Below, in pieces: positions 44,853-56,222 of a stretch of 64,000 nt of DNA. Position numbers and translations under genes: made by a program. The number at the start of each line of letters is the position of its first letter. Position 1 is the first letter of the stretch. Source of the stretch: Narthecium ossifragum (lineage: Eukaryota > Streptophyta > Magnoliopsida > Dioscoreales > Nartheciaceae). The notes beneath the pieces were generated by a model that was given only the letters and a program-made list of their open reading frames with translations, had not been told where the DNA came from and did not search any database. The stretch is taken from positions 15,283,897-15,347,896 of the forward strand of contig OY986975.1 in NCBI GenBank assembly GCA_963920575.1. The letters run 5' to 3'.

Positions 44853-46223
44853 CTACACCCATGCTTTGGTCGCCAGCGTCCTCATGGAGGCGAGACAGAG
44901 CATCAGGCGCGCGATTCTCTCGGCCTGGCCGATAGACGATCTCGAAATCAAACCCGAGAAGCTTGACAAGCCACCATTGTTGCTCCCCGGACGTGAGGCG
45001 TTGCTCGAGAAGATGTCGGATGCTCCGGTGGTCAGTCCGGATCTGAAAACGCCTCCCCACCAGGTAGTTGCGCCAATGCTTGACAGCATACACAACTGTC
45101 ATAAGCTCCTTCTCATATGTAGAGCGGCCCTGGGACGACCTTGAGAAAGCCTTGCTGTAGAAGGCCAAGGGACGCCCGTCTTGCATGAGTACCAATCCTA
45201 TGTCGCGGCCAGAAGCATCCGTCTCTAAGATGAACGGTTTGGAGAAGTCCGGCAAGGGCAGTACCGGGGTAGTGGACATCGCCGTTTTGAGGGCTTCAAA
45301 CGTCGTCGCCGCGGCCTCGTCCCAGATGAATCCCTGCTTGGAAAGGAGACGAGTTAGTGGCTCAGTGATCTTACCGAAGCCGCGCACAAATTTCCGATAG
45401 TAGCCGGTCAACCCCAAGAATCCACGTAGGGCTTTCACCGAACGTTGACGTGGCCAGGTCTTCATGCATTGAATTTTGTCTGGATCTGCCGCCATGCCAT
45501 CTCGGGATATAACATGACCGAGGTATTCGACTTGTGGGCGCCCAAGCTGGCACTTCTGCCTGTTAACCACCAGTTGATTTGAGCGGAGGGTTTGGAGGAC
45601 CCAACGCAGGTGAGCCAAATGGTCTTCCCAAGTCCTGTTGTACACCAAAATATCGTAAAAAAAACCAAAATGAAACGACGAAGGGCTGAACGGAAAACAT
45701 CATTCATGACAGCTTGGAAAGTGGCGGGGGCATTCGTCAGGGCGAAGGGCATTACGAGGAATTCGTAATGACCGTCATGTGTGCGGAACTCGGTTTTGGG
45801 GATGTCCGCCTCGGCGACGCGAATCTGGTGATACCTGGCCTTGAGATCCAACTTGGTGAATAGAGATGCCCCGTGGAGCTCATCCAATAGCTCGTCGATA
45901 ATAGGAATAGGATAGCGGTCTTGGACCGTGATATCGTTGAGGGCCCGGTAGTCCACGCAGAAACGCCAAGAGCCATCCTTTTTCTTGACCAATAGTACGG
46001 GTGACGAGTACGGGCTGGTGCTCGGCCGGATGACGCCGTCCCTCAACATCTCTCGCACAAGTCGCTTTATCTCCATCTTCTGGGCATGGGGGTAGCGGAA
46101 AGTACGCACATTCACAGGTCTTGTGCTCGGAAGAATCGCAATTCGATGGTCTTGAGCTCGGGAAGGCGGTAATGTCCCGGAAGCCAGGAAGACGTCACTG
46201 AACTCGAAAAGCAGAGTAGCCAA
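44635..46223 (-). pseudogene. Reina-like reverse transcriptase and RNase H, frameshifted in the active site
   Basis: 46223-45462 has [17 protein letters not shown] and [15 protein letters not shown], then falls out of frame after RRFILVFF. The next frame (45648-44635) resumes at [10 protein letters not shown] and carries the connection and RNase H (ETDASGRDIG, FYSKAFS, FQIRTDHRSIRHL). The shift, in a T-run near 45655-45668, falls exactly on the two catalytic aspartates of the expected FFDD motif: one base of the first Asp codon is missing. Confidence 0.85.
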
Positions 46224-46747
46224 GGGAGACGGCGAGTCTGGTGGGGGCGTGTCTGGCCGCGGCCTCCACAGAAAAGAGCCAGTAAGCCACGATGTCGGTC
46301 TGCAACCATCGAGAGAGAGAGAGAGTGGAGGTCACTTGGTGCGGTTGGAGACCGCGCCTCCCCTTGAATCAAATGTGGAGCGCCATCGATAGTGAACCGC
46401 ATGGTGAGCTGCTCCCAATTGCAAGCGACGGTCCCTAACCGGCGAAGCCATTGAACGCCGAGAACCACGTCGGAGCCTTGCAAATCCAATGGGTAAAGGT
46501 CGACTTGGAACCCATAGTCTTGTATCTGTATGGCCACCGCACGACAGATCTCCTGACAAGAAAGCCGCCTGTCGTCGGCGACCATCACCCCAAATGGCTC
46601 AGCGGCGGAGAGCATGCAGTGTAACTTGGGCACTAGTCTCGCGCGGACAAAATTATGGGTACTCCCACTGTCAATCAGGACTGAGACAAGACGCCCGACA
46701 ATCACCCCCGTATCCCTCATGGTCCTCGGCGCGGCATAGTCTGACAT
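46112..46747 (-). pseudogene. Reina-like protease
   Basis: Retropepsin-type domain with SVLIDSGSTHNFV and VVLGVQWLRRLG on the minus strand. Its frame ends after the protease; reverse transcriptase is reached through a frameshift near 46220. Confidence 0.82.
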
Positions 46748-46859
46748 GGCATGAATGGAAATGGCGGCGTCATCATCAGTGAGGGTCCCGTCCTCGGGCG
46801 AATCTGCCGGTGGTTCGTCGTCGAACGACGGCTCAGTTGCGTCAAGGAGGAAGAGTTGC

Positions 46860-47822
46860 TACCGCTTGCATACATGACCCTTGGTAAATTGCTCATCACA
46901 ATTGTAGCACAGCCCTTTCTCCCGGCGAGCTTGCATCTGCTCCCATGTCAGCCGTCGAAATCCGACGCCGGCCAGCACCGTAGGGCCCGTGCCATGATGT
47001 CTCACCGGAGCGCGGCCCAAAAGTCCCACAGTGTTGCCCTTTGGAGGAACAGAGAAAGATCGTGCATAAGGTAGGGGAACAGGTCGTGTGTACGGCCGCC
47101 TAAACTTCGCGAGCTTCTCTTCCTATGCCTGAGCTAAACAGTAGGCATGGTGGACGGTCTTGGGGTTGAAGAGCTGTACGTCTAGCCGGATGTCCTCCCG
47201 TAGGCCATCCTTGTACGCGAGTTGCTAAGCGCTCGAACTGTGCTTGGTAGTCACGCACAAATCCAGTTTGTTGGAGCTTGGCGAGGGTGGCATCAGCGGT
47301 CTCGTACTCGGAGCAACCGAATCTGGAGCACAGGGCCTGTGAGAACTCCCACCAAGACGCCCACGGATGGATGGTTTCTTACCAAAGGTACCAATGGATA
47401 GCTTCCTCTTCTAGGTGGAGGATTGCGACAGTGATCTTGTCTGCTTCCGCCGTGCCCTGACCACGAAAGAAGTGCTCGGCCTTGTAGAGCCACCCGACTG
47501 GGTCATTGCCGGAGAAGTTGGGGAAATCCGCTCTCACTTTGGTAGAATAGAAAACGCTACCATCACCACTGCGAGGAGGCGGACGACCGCTAGAAGAGTT
47601 GGCAGAGCCCTCGAGCCCTTTGTCGTGGCTATCTTTGTCTTTGAGAAGCAAGGCTATAGAGGACATGATGGTGTCAACGTTAGCCTTGAGAGCCTCGACG
47701 GATTCGGCGTGGTGCTCGGAAGTCTCAGTGTGCCGGAGAAGCGCCTGTTGAACCCCATGGATCGCGACCTCGAGGGTCGCCACACGGTCGTCCGTCGTGA
47801 GAGAGCGAACTCCGGAGGCCAT
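46860..47822 (-). pseudogene. Reina-like gag
   Basis: Starts at ATG 47822, only a few bases beyond the primer-binding site TGGTACCAGAGC (plus 47825-47836). It contains the gag core DFPNFSGNDPVGWLYKAEHF and KITVAILHLEEEAIHWYLW. After frame breaks it ends with a knuckle-like CYNCDEQFTKGHVCKR near 46866-46915. Confidence 0.82.
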
Positions 47823-47837
47823 GGCTCTGGTACCAAA

Positions 47838-48237
47838 TGATAGGCTCTGCTTGTGGGTGCAGGCCTAAACACCAGCACAGATGAATAGCAACAGAGTACT
47901 AACAGAAGAGAGGCTAGCAGCGAGGGCCAGAAGAAGAAGAAGGAGAAGAAGAAGATTGAGGAAGATTGATATATTCATTCATGTTTGTAATCCTCCTTAC
48001 AATGCTTTAAATAGAACAGCCTCTCCTAATGAGGAACTCTTGACAGCTATCAATGCAAGACAATTGAGGAACTGCTTATTAAGAAAGTTCTAATTGCCGT
48101 AGATAATCTGCTTTTATTAGGATACTCCAGATCTTCAATCTTTGCTAGAGTTGGCCGTATCCGAAGTAGGAAGGTGCTTGCCTCATCTGCTGTAGGTGAG
48201 GATCTGCTACTGTTTCTGCTAACCTGGCTGCCTATCA
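47838..48237 (-). repeat. 5' LTR of the Reina-like element
   Basis: 400 bp, TGATAGGC (plus start) to CCTATCA (48237), preceded on the plus side by the primer-binding site. Confidence 0.9.
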
Positions 48238-48242
48238 GATAA

Positions 48243-48889
48243 CAATAAAATTTTCAAACTTTTAGGAGTAGTTTCGCAATGACGCATTTGAGTACGCCAA
48301 AATTGGTCGGCGACTATTCAAATTACATTGTGACTAACGTGCATCGGTGCATTCTCTTTGGAAGATTGTGGACATATTGGCTTACCAAACACGCATGTGA
48401 AAAAAAATAAAAGGAAAATATCCATATATTCCTACCTCAAAAGTTGTCTAATATCAAATTTATCTCTACATTCTTCAAAAAAATCTTGAGGTGTGCGTCA
48501 CACCGAGAAATTCACACCCTCCCGCATGGAACAATTGGGGTTTTTAGGATTGTTTTGGGTTTTATGAGTTTGGGGTCTTGGATGGCCCTCCTATGACCAC
48601 CCAACCCTGACCCAACGCCACATGGGGTATGAAAAATTCACACGCCATGTTCAGATGCATATCAGTACTCAAATCTTATACCTCCATAGTAGTATCAGAT
48701 GCATATCACTACTCAAATCTTATACCTCCATAGTTGTATTGTCGGTAGGACGAAAGCCTTTGACACGCATTTGTCTTCTCCGCTTTCTTGTTGTTTGCAT
48801 TTTTTTTTTGTATTCTTATCTTCTTTGTTTTTCTTTCAGCCTTCGAAACCAAAAATTGATCGCTCACAAACGTCGTCGTTAAAACGTAT
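48243..48889. other. spacer between two gypsy elements
   Basis: No gene. A 44-bp unit cagatgcatatcagtactca... is tandemly duplicated at 48652-48695 and 48696-48739. Confidence 0.5.
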
Positions 48890-50290
48890 GCAAAACGTAA
48901 TTTAAAAATTTGTAAACCTTTCTTTCAACACTAAATTAATAAGATAGAATAATGGTGAAATACGGGGTCGGTCCTCAGGGAAAACTTTGACTAACAAGAA
49001 ACACCAGAATTAACTCTCAACACTCTAATCCTAAAGCGAAAAAGGATTGATTTGGGGTTTTTAGGAACTGATTAATAAAACTAATTAAGAAAACAATTAA
49101 CGAAATTGAAATAGATCAATGAGGGAAAACCTAGGGATTACTCAATCCACTTTAGTTTCACTTCCTGTATTCTCTAGTTATTCTCTTGTTTTCTTATCTC
49201 GACATTATGAATTCACAGCTTCTTAAGCTTACATGAATCCCTAAAATAATGATATTGCTTCCCTAGGGCATAACCTATCCAAGCTTAGCATAGATTGTCT
49301 TCGAACTTAATCTGAGTACAACCTATCTTCATCTAGCATAGATTATCTCAAAGGCATACACAAAAGCAACATAAAAACCATCCTACGAATCTCTACCATC
49401 AAGCACAACAATCAAGTAGGTCTGAATGTACATCGAGGAACTCTGTTCCCTCAACTCTTTATAAAATAAAACCATATTCATAGGATCATGTCTTTGAAAA
49501 GATAACAAGAATCAAACTAGAAAATACAAAGAAGCTACACTAAAGCTTCATGAGATCCCTAAGTAAAGAGTTTAGCCACTCATCTTTTGGATGAGATCCA
49601 TGTATTCGATGAAGAAGGTTAGGGATCCACGCCGCATCTCCGTCTTCTTCTCCAATCTGAATCCCTCTTTTTCTCTCTATGGAGGCCTCCTGTTTTCCAG
49701 CCACCAAACCCTTTTTATATCTTAATTCCCGGAATTAGGGTTTTAGGGTTGAGTTAGACCTCAAGTGCAACTCGGATTTCCTGGTTCAACCCTGACAGCT
49801 TCTTCCAATCGCGACTGGGTTCAACCGGTCCAGAATTTGAGAATGAGTTCAACACGAAAGATGTAGATTGGGAAGTCTTCTGTCAGATCCCGAAGATTTA
49901 ATAATATTTGGACTTATCTAGAACATTTGGCGAATATTCTCCTAGGCGTCGACGGACCAGTCTTCCAGCAGCTAAATATCTTCATCTTCTACCAAAATGC
50001 TATCAATCCATCAGGAATCTCTAAAAGTGTCCAACATGGAAGTTGTACATCTTGATGTCTACTAGATGTCACCCAAATTTCAGAATATATGGACATAAGA
50101 ATAATTTCTGGTGAATATTGTGCTAACAGTCGACAGAGCAGTGTATTTCAGCATATTAACCGAATTTCTTGTATTTCTTCTCAAAGCATGATTAAATCTG
50201 AAATCAACTAACAAGCTATCAAATACAAACACTCTCGGGCTAACAAATGTAAATTAGGGGGTTTAAGTATGAATATTTAGTGACTCATCA
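48890..50290 (-). repeat. 3' LTR of an Athila/Tat-like element (left edge approximate)
   Basis: In the minus orientation it begins TGATGAGTCACTAAAT (50290 inward), directly after the purine tract TTGGGGGGGTG (plus 50291-50301), a signature boundary of Athila/Tat-type gypsy elements. The far end is not resolved; 48890 is a guess from loss of LTR-like texture. The LTR contains GGTTCAACC-type words (49782 and 49817). Confidence 0.55.
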
Positions 50291-53154
50291 CACCCCCCCA
50301 ACTTACACTTTGCTAGTCCTCGAGCAAAGAAAATATAAAAAGAAAGCAATAAATCTAACTAGCCACTTTCGTAGGTCTCACGATTGCACTTAGCATGTGC
50401 AACAAGCCTTTAAACCCCTGGGTTACCCCAGTGGAGGAGTTATAGTCTCCTGAGGGTTTTCAGTGATGATACCCACAAACATCTATACAATCCCTTGAAT
50501 ATATCATTAGAAATCAACTATAATATTCATCAACTCTAATGCATGAAATAGAAATAATATCCATGAATATACCCTTCAACTCATATTCACATAAAAACAT
50601 AGTAAATCAAAACATGTCATAACATATTTCCAACACTTCAACATATTTAATCATGATTAAAAACAACTTTAACACTCCTGTGTGTGATTGGGGTTTCACA
50701 CGCTTCAGAGCATCAATTATATCTAAGCACTTCAACTATTCAAGATCACAATCCTATCCAAGCGCATATCTTCCACTTATCACATAACAATATCTGTTTT
50801 TATTCATTTTATTCATCAGGAATTCCAACTGTTTTACGCGAACAACACACCTTGTTAGGCACCTTGCCCAGTTACTAAGTATGAAACCTTTTTTTTTTCC
50901 TTCTTCTTTATTTTTCAAGAAATTCAACCGTTTTACGCGAACACCATGCTGGCTAGGCACGCTGCCCGGTTACTAAGTTGAAAATCCATTTTTTTTCGCA
51001 TACTCAGATAATTGCATGTATTTATGTATTTTCTGTGTCATGACATAGAATTGTAAATCTATCCTAGTATTATGCTTAGAATCTAATATCAATCCCTTAA
51101 CATGTGGAAGTGAACATGTGCATTAGAATATGTTAAGTTATCCTTAAATCATGGTAAAAGTGTTAAAGTATAGAAATAATATCATGCATAACAAAAATTT
51201 ACTATTTCTTATATGACGTACAAGTCTCAGAATAATCCATAAAATAAATTTCTAAACCCTGCATCTTTGTCAAATCATATCATAATTTCATCATTTTGAC
51301 ATATTTCAAGGGATGTATAAAAATAAAAATCAAATTCCTAAAAACTACCCCCCCAACTTGAATGTAATTGTCCCCAATTACACTAAGTCATAAAAATAAA
51401 GTAAGAAAAAAGGATAGAGATCACCGTAAATATCGCGCTATAAGTAGTTGGCTCGCATAAAAGACGATCACCACACCGCCCATAAGAAGAATACGTCATC
51501 CTTGAATGAATTCATGTCTCTAGAAGAGATTAAAAGAATAAAACCATAGAATTCACCATAAAACGTTAGAGACATATGTAAAGACTTGAAGAATAACCCC
51601 CTGATCGAACTATATAAGAATGTCATAAGTCGCCCCTCAATGAGTGCCAAAGGCCACCTGCCATAAAAGATACCTTTCCAAAAGATCAAATATAATAGAA
51701 TGAAAAATATATTTAAAAAAATTACGAAAAGGCATAAAAATTATTAACAATTTCGGCAAAGTCTCATTTGTATTATCATGATATATCAGCCTTATATAAG
51801 CATTCAATCCACAAAAATTAAAAATAAAGACATTAAAGTAATAAAATACATTAAATGATCCATATACAACACCCAAATAATCAGTGTCCATAAAATTATC
51901 CTGATTGAAGATCTACACCGTCTAATCGGAAAACCGGGCTCCAAAGCGTATGGATCTCGTCCATCAGCCAACGGACGGCTGAGAGCTCGCCGGCGACGAT
52001 CAACGATGAAACGTCGTCGCCGGAGGATGGGGCCAGTAGGGATGGAATCGTGGGAGGCCAGGGAGTCCGTCCATGCCGTCTGATCTGTGAATGGTGGTCT
52101 CCAGGCGGCGGAACAACGGGGGACTTCGCGGAGGAAGATGGTCGGAGTTAGAATCCGGCGGCCGGAGCTTCAATCGAGGTGGGTAAGGAGCAAGGAAGCA
52201 TCGCAGAAGGCCTGAGCACGCACCTAGGTGATTTAATTGTAGAATCGGAGGGCCAAGAGGTGGATAGAAGATGACCGGCGCGGTGGAGGATCGCCGGAGG
52301 TGGAATCCGGCCAACCGAGCTACAAGCTTGAGTTTTGAAGGTTGCAAAAGAGTCTTGACGACCAAAGGAAGGTGCTGGAGGTGGTTAGGGACGGTGGGAA
52401 GCAGTGGAAGCGGTGATCGGAGATGGCGGTAGGAACAGGGGATGTTCGTCGGCGTCGGAAGAGACGAAATTGGGGGAAGAAGAGGCCGGGAGGAGGTAGA
52501 GGAGAAGATTGCGACGGTGTTGGAGGTGGGTTGGAGGGCTGGGAGCGGCCGGAGCGGTGGCGACGGACGGCGGACGGTGACGAGGAAGGAAGAAGATGAA
52601 GTCGGATCGACCGTGGGAGAGGGTTTTGTGAGAACAAAATCAGACGGTCGATCGATCGACCGCGAACCAACTTGTTTGAAATTAGAAACTGAGGCCCACG
52701 TTACCTGTTTGAGGAGCTGACGGTCGATCCTTCCATCGACCCTGAGAAGCTTTATTTTTGACATAGCCTCACGGATGATCTCGCGGTCGATGGGGCGGTC
52801 GACCGTCCTCCAGGAAATTCGATTTTCTAGATATTATGATTATTCTTAAAGAAAATAAAGGAAAATCAAGGAAAAATCCGAAAAATCATGGAAAAATTCC
52901 TAAAAATCAGAAAAAATTCTAAAAAGCTTTGGAAAAAATCATAAAACTGGGTTGCCTCCCAGGAAGCGCGTAATTTTACGTCTTTCGCTAGACTTCCCTA
53001 GAAGGTGCAATTAAAGCATGGATCCGTCAATTTGACGACCTCGATCACCCAACTTAGAATAATTTCCTCCATATAATGCTCGAAACCAAACCCAGCCCCA
53101 CAGTAAGTTCAATAGTTGATGATGCATGCCAATCAGTTCTTTTCTCCCCACATG
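50291..53154 (-). mobile_element. non-coding 3' internal region of the Athila/Tat-like element
   Basis: No reverse transcriptase or integrase. It holds an imperfect ~110-bp duplication (ttttacgcgaacaacacacc at about 50832 and ttttacgcgaacaccatgct at about 50932). A GC-rich block at 51960-52770 is open on the minus strand for 254 codons but has low-complexity Pro/Ser content. The phrase GGGTTGCCTCCCAGGAAGCGC, whose inverse is typical of the region behind gag-protease in Athila/Tat elements, lies near 52950. Confidence 0.6.
52625..52812 (-). repeat. palindromic GGTCGATC words in the Athila-like element
   Basis: Words GGTCGATCGATCGACC (52636), GGTCGATCCTTCCATCGACC (52722) and GGTCGATGGGGCGGTCGACCG (52784) repeat the type seen in the unrelated solo LTRs, including an adjacent CTGAC/GTCAG. 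Confidence 0.6.
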
Positions 53155-54369
53155 TTAACTCGAGGCTCCACCCTCTATGCATGGCAACCTATCGTCATGT
53201 TTTATCTTGCAACCCAGTCTACGGTATGTGTCCCTCATAATGTTGGGACCCGGAAGTGAACTTGGAGTGGATTTCAATCTCAGAATGGGTGTAGGCAATG
53301 ACGATGGTGTAAATATAGGTAAAGGAGGAGGTGGTGGCTCAGGTTTAGAATATACTGACATATCTGTGCAAAAGTGTGTTTTAACATAAATATCAAGAAC
53401 TTGTCCAAGATCTAAGTCAGGTGCAAGAGTAAAAGATAACGGTGAAAGGGGCTCAACCACCCAAGAAATAGGTTCGGACAAGATGTGTGGTTTGATGTCA
53501 TCTTTCGATTGTACAATGTCCCGATTAACATCATCATCAGAGCCAGAAGCATATGCATTCAAACTATCAGACAGAATGTCATTCTTTAATTCAACATCAT
53601 CATCCTCAGAATCATACTCATCCCAAATTATAGGCAATCTATCATCATGCAGTTCAACATCATAATCATCATCATCAGAATCATATTCATCCCAAATTGT
53701 AGGCAATATATCATCATGCAGCTCAACATCATAATCATCATCATCAGAATCATATTCATCCCAAATTGTAGGCAATATATCATCATGCAGCTCAACATCA
53801 TAATCATTATCATCAAAATCGTATTCATCCCAAATTATAGGCAATCTATCATTCATTATAACATGAGACTTATCATCAAAGCAGTCTGTCAAACTATCAA
53901 CATGAAAGCATTCATTCTCATACTCAGGCAAACATGCAGTCTTAAAGATATTCAATTTAACAAGCATATTACCAAAAGAAACATCCATCACACAAGTTCG
54001 ACAATTTATGCAGGCATTAGCAGTGGCCAAAAACGGACGTCCGAGAATAATGGGTACAGTCTTTTTGCAGTGGACAACAGGTTCCATGTCTAAGACAACA
54101 AAGTCAACCGGAAAGAAAAAATTATCCACTTTAACTAAAACATCTTCTACTATACCTCTAGGTGTCTTAATGAACCTGTCAGCTAATTGCAAGATCACTA
54201 ATGTCTGTTTAAGTTCTTCCATCCCAAATTCCTTATAAAGGTAGTAGGGCAAAATGTTAACACTGGCTCCAAGGTCAAGAAGGGCACCATCAATCTGGTA
54301 GTCTCCTATGTAACAGGGTATGGTAGGGGTACCAGGGTCCTTTAATTTGAGTGACGTGTTATGTTTCAA
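53155..54369 (-). CDS. Athila/Tat-like protease-containing ORF with acidic repeats
   Basis: 404 codons open on the minus strand. It starts with the aspartic protease (CYIGDYQIDGALLDLGASVN, then ILPYYLYKEFG and ILGRPFLATANACIN); the active site DLGAS replaces the common DTGAS, as usual in this lineage. After it lies a ~23-residue acidic unit (LPxIWDEYDSDDDDYDVELH) repeated four times, and a Pro-rich tail. In an intact element this frame would continue to reverse transcriptase; here it ends, so the element is gag-protease only and needs an autonomous partner. Confidence 0.75.
   Translation of the reverse strand: MKHNTSLKLKDPGTPTIPCYIGDYQIDGALLDLGASVNILPYYLYKEFGMEELKQTLVILQLADRFIKTPRGIVEDVLVKVDNFFFPVDFVVLDMEPVVHCKKTVPIILGRPFLATANACINCRTCVMDVSFGNMLVKLNIFKTACLPEYENECFHVDSLTDCFDDKSHVIMNDRLPIIWDEYDFDDNDYDVELHDDILPTIWDEYDSDDDDYDVELHDDILPTIWDEYDSDDDDYDVELHDDRLPIIWDEYDSEDDDVELKNDILSDSLNAYASGSDDDVNRDIVQSKDDIKPHILSEPISWVVEPLSPLSFTLAPDLDLGQVLDIYVKTHFCTDMSVYSKPEPPPPPLPIFTPSSLPTPILRLKSTPSSLPGPNIMRDTYRRLGCKIKHDDRLPCIEGGASS
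53590..53856 (-). repeat. 69-bp tandem repeat encoding an acidic unit
   Basis: Four copies of a 69-bp unit (23 residues rich in Asp/Glu) within the protease ORF. The two central copies are nearly identical. Confidence 0.85.
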
Positions 54370-55368
54370 AATTGAACTGACTTGTTCAGGTAAAATGATT
54401 TTTTTGTCCCCTTTGGGTTTTGTCTGGTGTTTATGAGTGCACAGGTCCTTAAGAAATTTGGCATACGAAGGAATCTAACGAATTGCCTGAAGCAAGGGTA
54501 TGTTGATGTTGACCTATTTGAAAGTTTCAAGGATTTCCTCAGTAGCTCTTCGGGCTTTGATGGTTGGGTACGGGTCCTTAAGGGCTGCAGGAAAAGGCAC
54601 TTTAGGAATATATTTAGCTGGATCAGGCTCTCTAGAATCAGATGGGCTAGCATCAGGTGAAAGGAAAGAGTCATCTCGAGTTGGACGATGGATCGGCTGG
54701 TAGGCCGATCGATCATCCGTACTGACAGGTTCACCTATTTGATTATCAATTGTTTTACCACTTCTAAGGGTCACAACGGCTTTAGCACTCTCAAAGTTTT
54801 GGCTTTCTACATAGTGCTGGCCTCTTGGGTTGGTGACGTATTAACTTGGCAAATGCCCATCCTCTCTTTTAGACAAGGTGTTAGAAAGTTGACCAACTTG
54901 TTTTTCTAAATTTGAAACGGATTGAATCGTTGAAGATAAGTTGTTTTTCAATACGGAGACATCACCTTTGACAGTTGAAATTTCGACCTTCATGGATGAC
55001 ATGTCCATATTGAAATCACCTCTCATCTGTAAAAGTGTACTCATGATAGAATTTAAAGTGGGCTCAGTTGATGATTCAGGAGGAGGAGGTTGAGAGGTAT
55101 TCTGAGGATAATGTGAAGAGCACCCAGGGTTTGGATTTGCAAAAGATTTAGGTAGGTACTTGAGAGTAGAAGTATTAGCTGGATTGTTTTGCACTTGAAA
55201 GTTACTTGACGGTTGTGGCTTCCAACTAAAATTAGGATGATTTCTCCAACATGGATTGTAGGTATTAGAATAAGGGTTGTTCTGAGGTTTGGAAAAACCA
55301 TAAGTTGCATTAACTTGTTCCTGAACAAAGTCAGGGAAATTGGGGGCCAGCTGACAATCAGTGAACAA
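54366..55368 (-). pseudogene. Athila/Tat-like gag C-terminal region
   Basis: 55368-54841 reads VNATYGFSKPQNNPYSNTYN, NHPNFSWKP and a coiled-coil-like SNLEKQVGQLSNTLSKREDG, ending in a premature stop after HLPS. 54774-54366 continues in two frames with TLRSGKTID and PFPAALKDP. The gag N-terminus and 5' LTR are missing: the sequence joins a different gypsy gag near 55366. Confidence 0.72.
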
Positions 55369-55802
55369 AGTCGGAGATGGAGGGCATGCTTCAAACTAGA
55401 CCAGGAAGGATCCGCCGTGGAATCCATGAAAAGCTGAAATCAAAGTTGAGAGTCCCCTTCGAGATGATATGCTGCCAGTGGCAATTTGTCCAACTCCGGA
55501 GTCCCCTGGAACGCAAAAAATTGTTCTGCACGATAGATCCAACTAGTAGGATCGTCCGAGCCAGAGAAACGTGGAAAATCCAACTTCGCAAATTTGGGAA
55601 GCGTGGAGTGAGGACGGCCGTCAGGGACGTGCTGGTGAGAAGAGGAGGAGGCGTCGCTATGGCGCTCTTGCCGCAGAATGGAGAGTTGATCCGTGATTGC
55701 CGTAAGAGAAGCGGCCATCGCAGCCAATTGATGCTCCAACGTGTCCAGGCACTGGTGATCGGCCATCACAGGGGTCTGAAGAACCTCGCTCTGATACCAA
55801 TA
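55366..55802 (-). pseudogene. truncated chromovirus gag start
   Basis: On the minus strand, 55769-55440 encodes a gypsy gag N-terminus (LPKFAKLDFPRFSGSDDPTS, WIYRAEQFFAFQGTPELDKL) and then, shifted, FMDSTADPSWSSLKHAL. The primer-binding site TGGTATCAGAGCGAGG lies at plus 55783-55799. The rest of the element is gone; Athila-like gag begins at about 55366. Confidence 0.78.
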
Positions 55803-56222
55803 TGTTACGCGCTGCTGCGTAACTCCTCGTTCTTGGCCTCTCCCTAGGTGTGGGAACCAGGGGCAAAGACTCAGGAGCCTACTTGCGTCGCCGGCCTATG
55901 ATGGGGGATGGAGAAGATAAGAAGGAGAAATTGAAGAGCAACCAGAGATTACTCAGCCTTAGTCAATAATGATGATAACTGATGATCATCTCTTTATTTC
56001 ATGATGATTTTATATCAAGCAAAGGGTCTATCCTGATAAGTATAGATCACCCTAAACAAGCAACTAGGAAATCAAATCATCCTAAACAAGCAACTACAGA
56101 ATCAAATAACCAATCTCTTAAATAACAATCTTTTTGAAATAAATCTACTTTGGTTACTCAATCACGATCTCATGATTGATTCATCCTTATCACCTCCCAA
56201 ATCTGGCTATCCATCCGTAACA
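55803..56222 (-). mobile_element. 5' LTR of the truncated chromovirus
   Basis: 420 bp with 7-bp inverted ends TGTTACG (55803) and CGTAACA (56222), directly preceding the primer-binding site in the minus orientation. No partner LTR is present. It ends 420 bp upstream of the next gene's ATG. Confidence 0.8.

Larger units (their letters stand above)
42903..48237 (-). mobile_element. Reina-like Ty3/gypsy chromovirus, full length
   Basis: 5,335 bp on the minus strand with ~400-bp LTRs (TGATAGGC...GCCTATCA) and a perfect GATAA duplication (42898-42902 and 48238-48242). Order: gag, protease, reverse transcriptase, RNase H, integrase, chromodomain. Reverse transcriptase before integrase defines gypsy. 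A chromodomain-like end with short LTRs and small total size suits the Reina lineage. The LTRs differ at about 15 positions by eye (about 4 percent), older than the two Copia elements. Several frameshifts leave no complete polyprotein. Confidence 0.9.

Noticed and set aside
52000..52764. 254-codon minus-strand ORF
   Set aside because: Low-complexity Pro/Ser/Arg content in a GC-rich non-coding part of the Athila-like element; no domain recognised.
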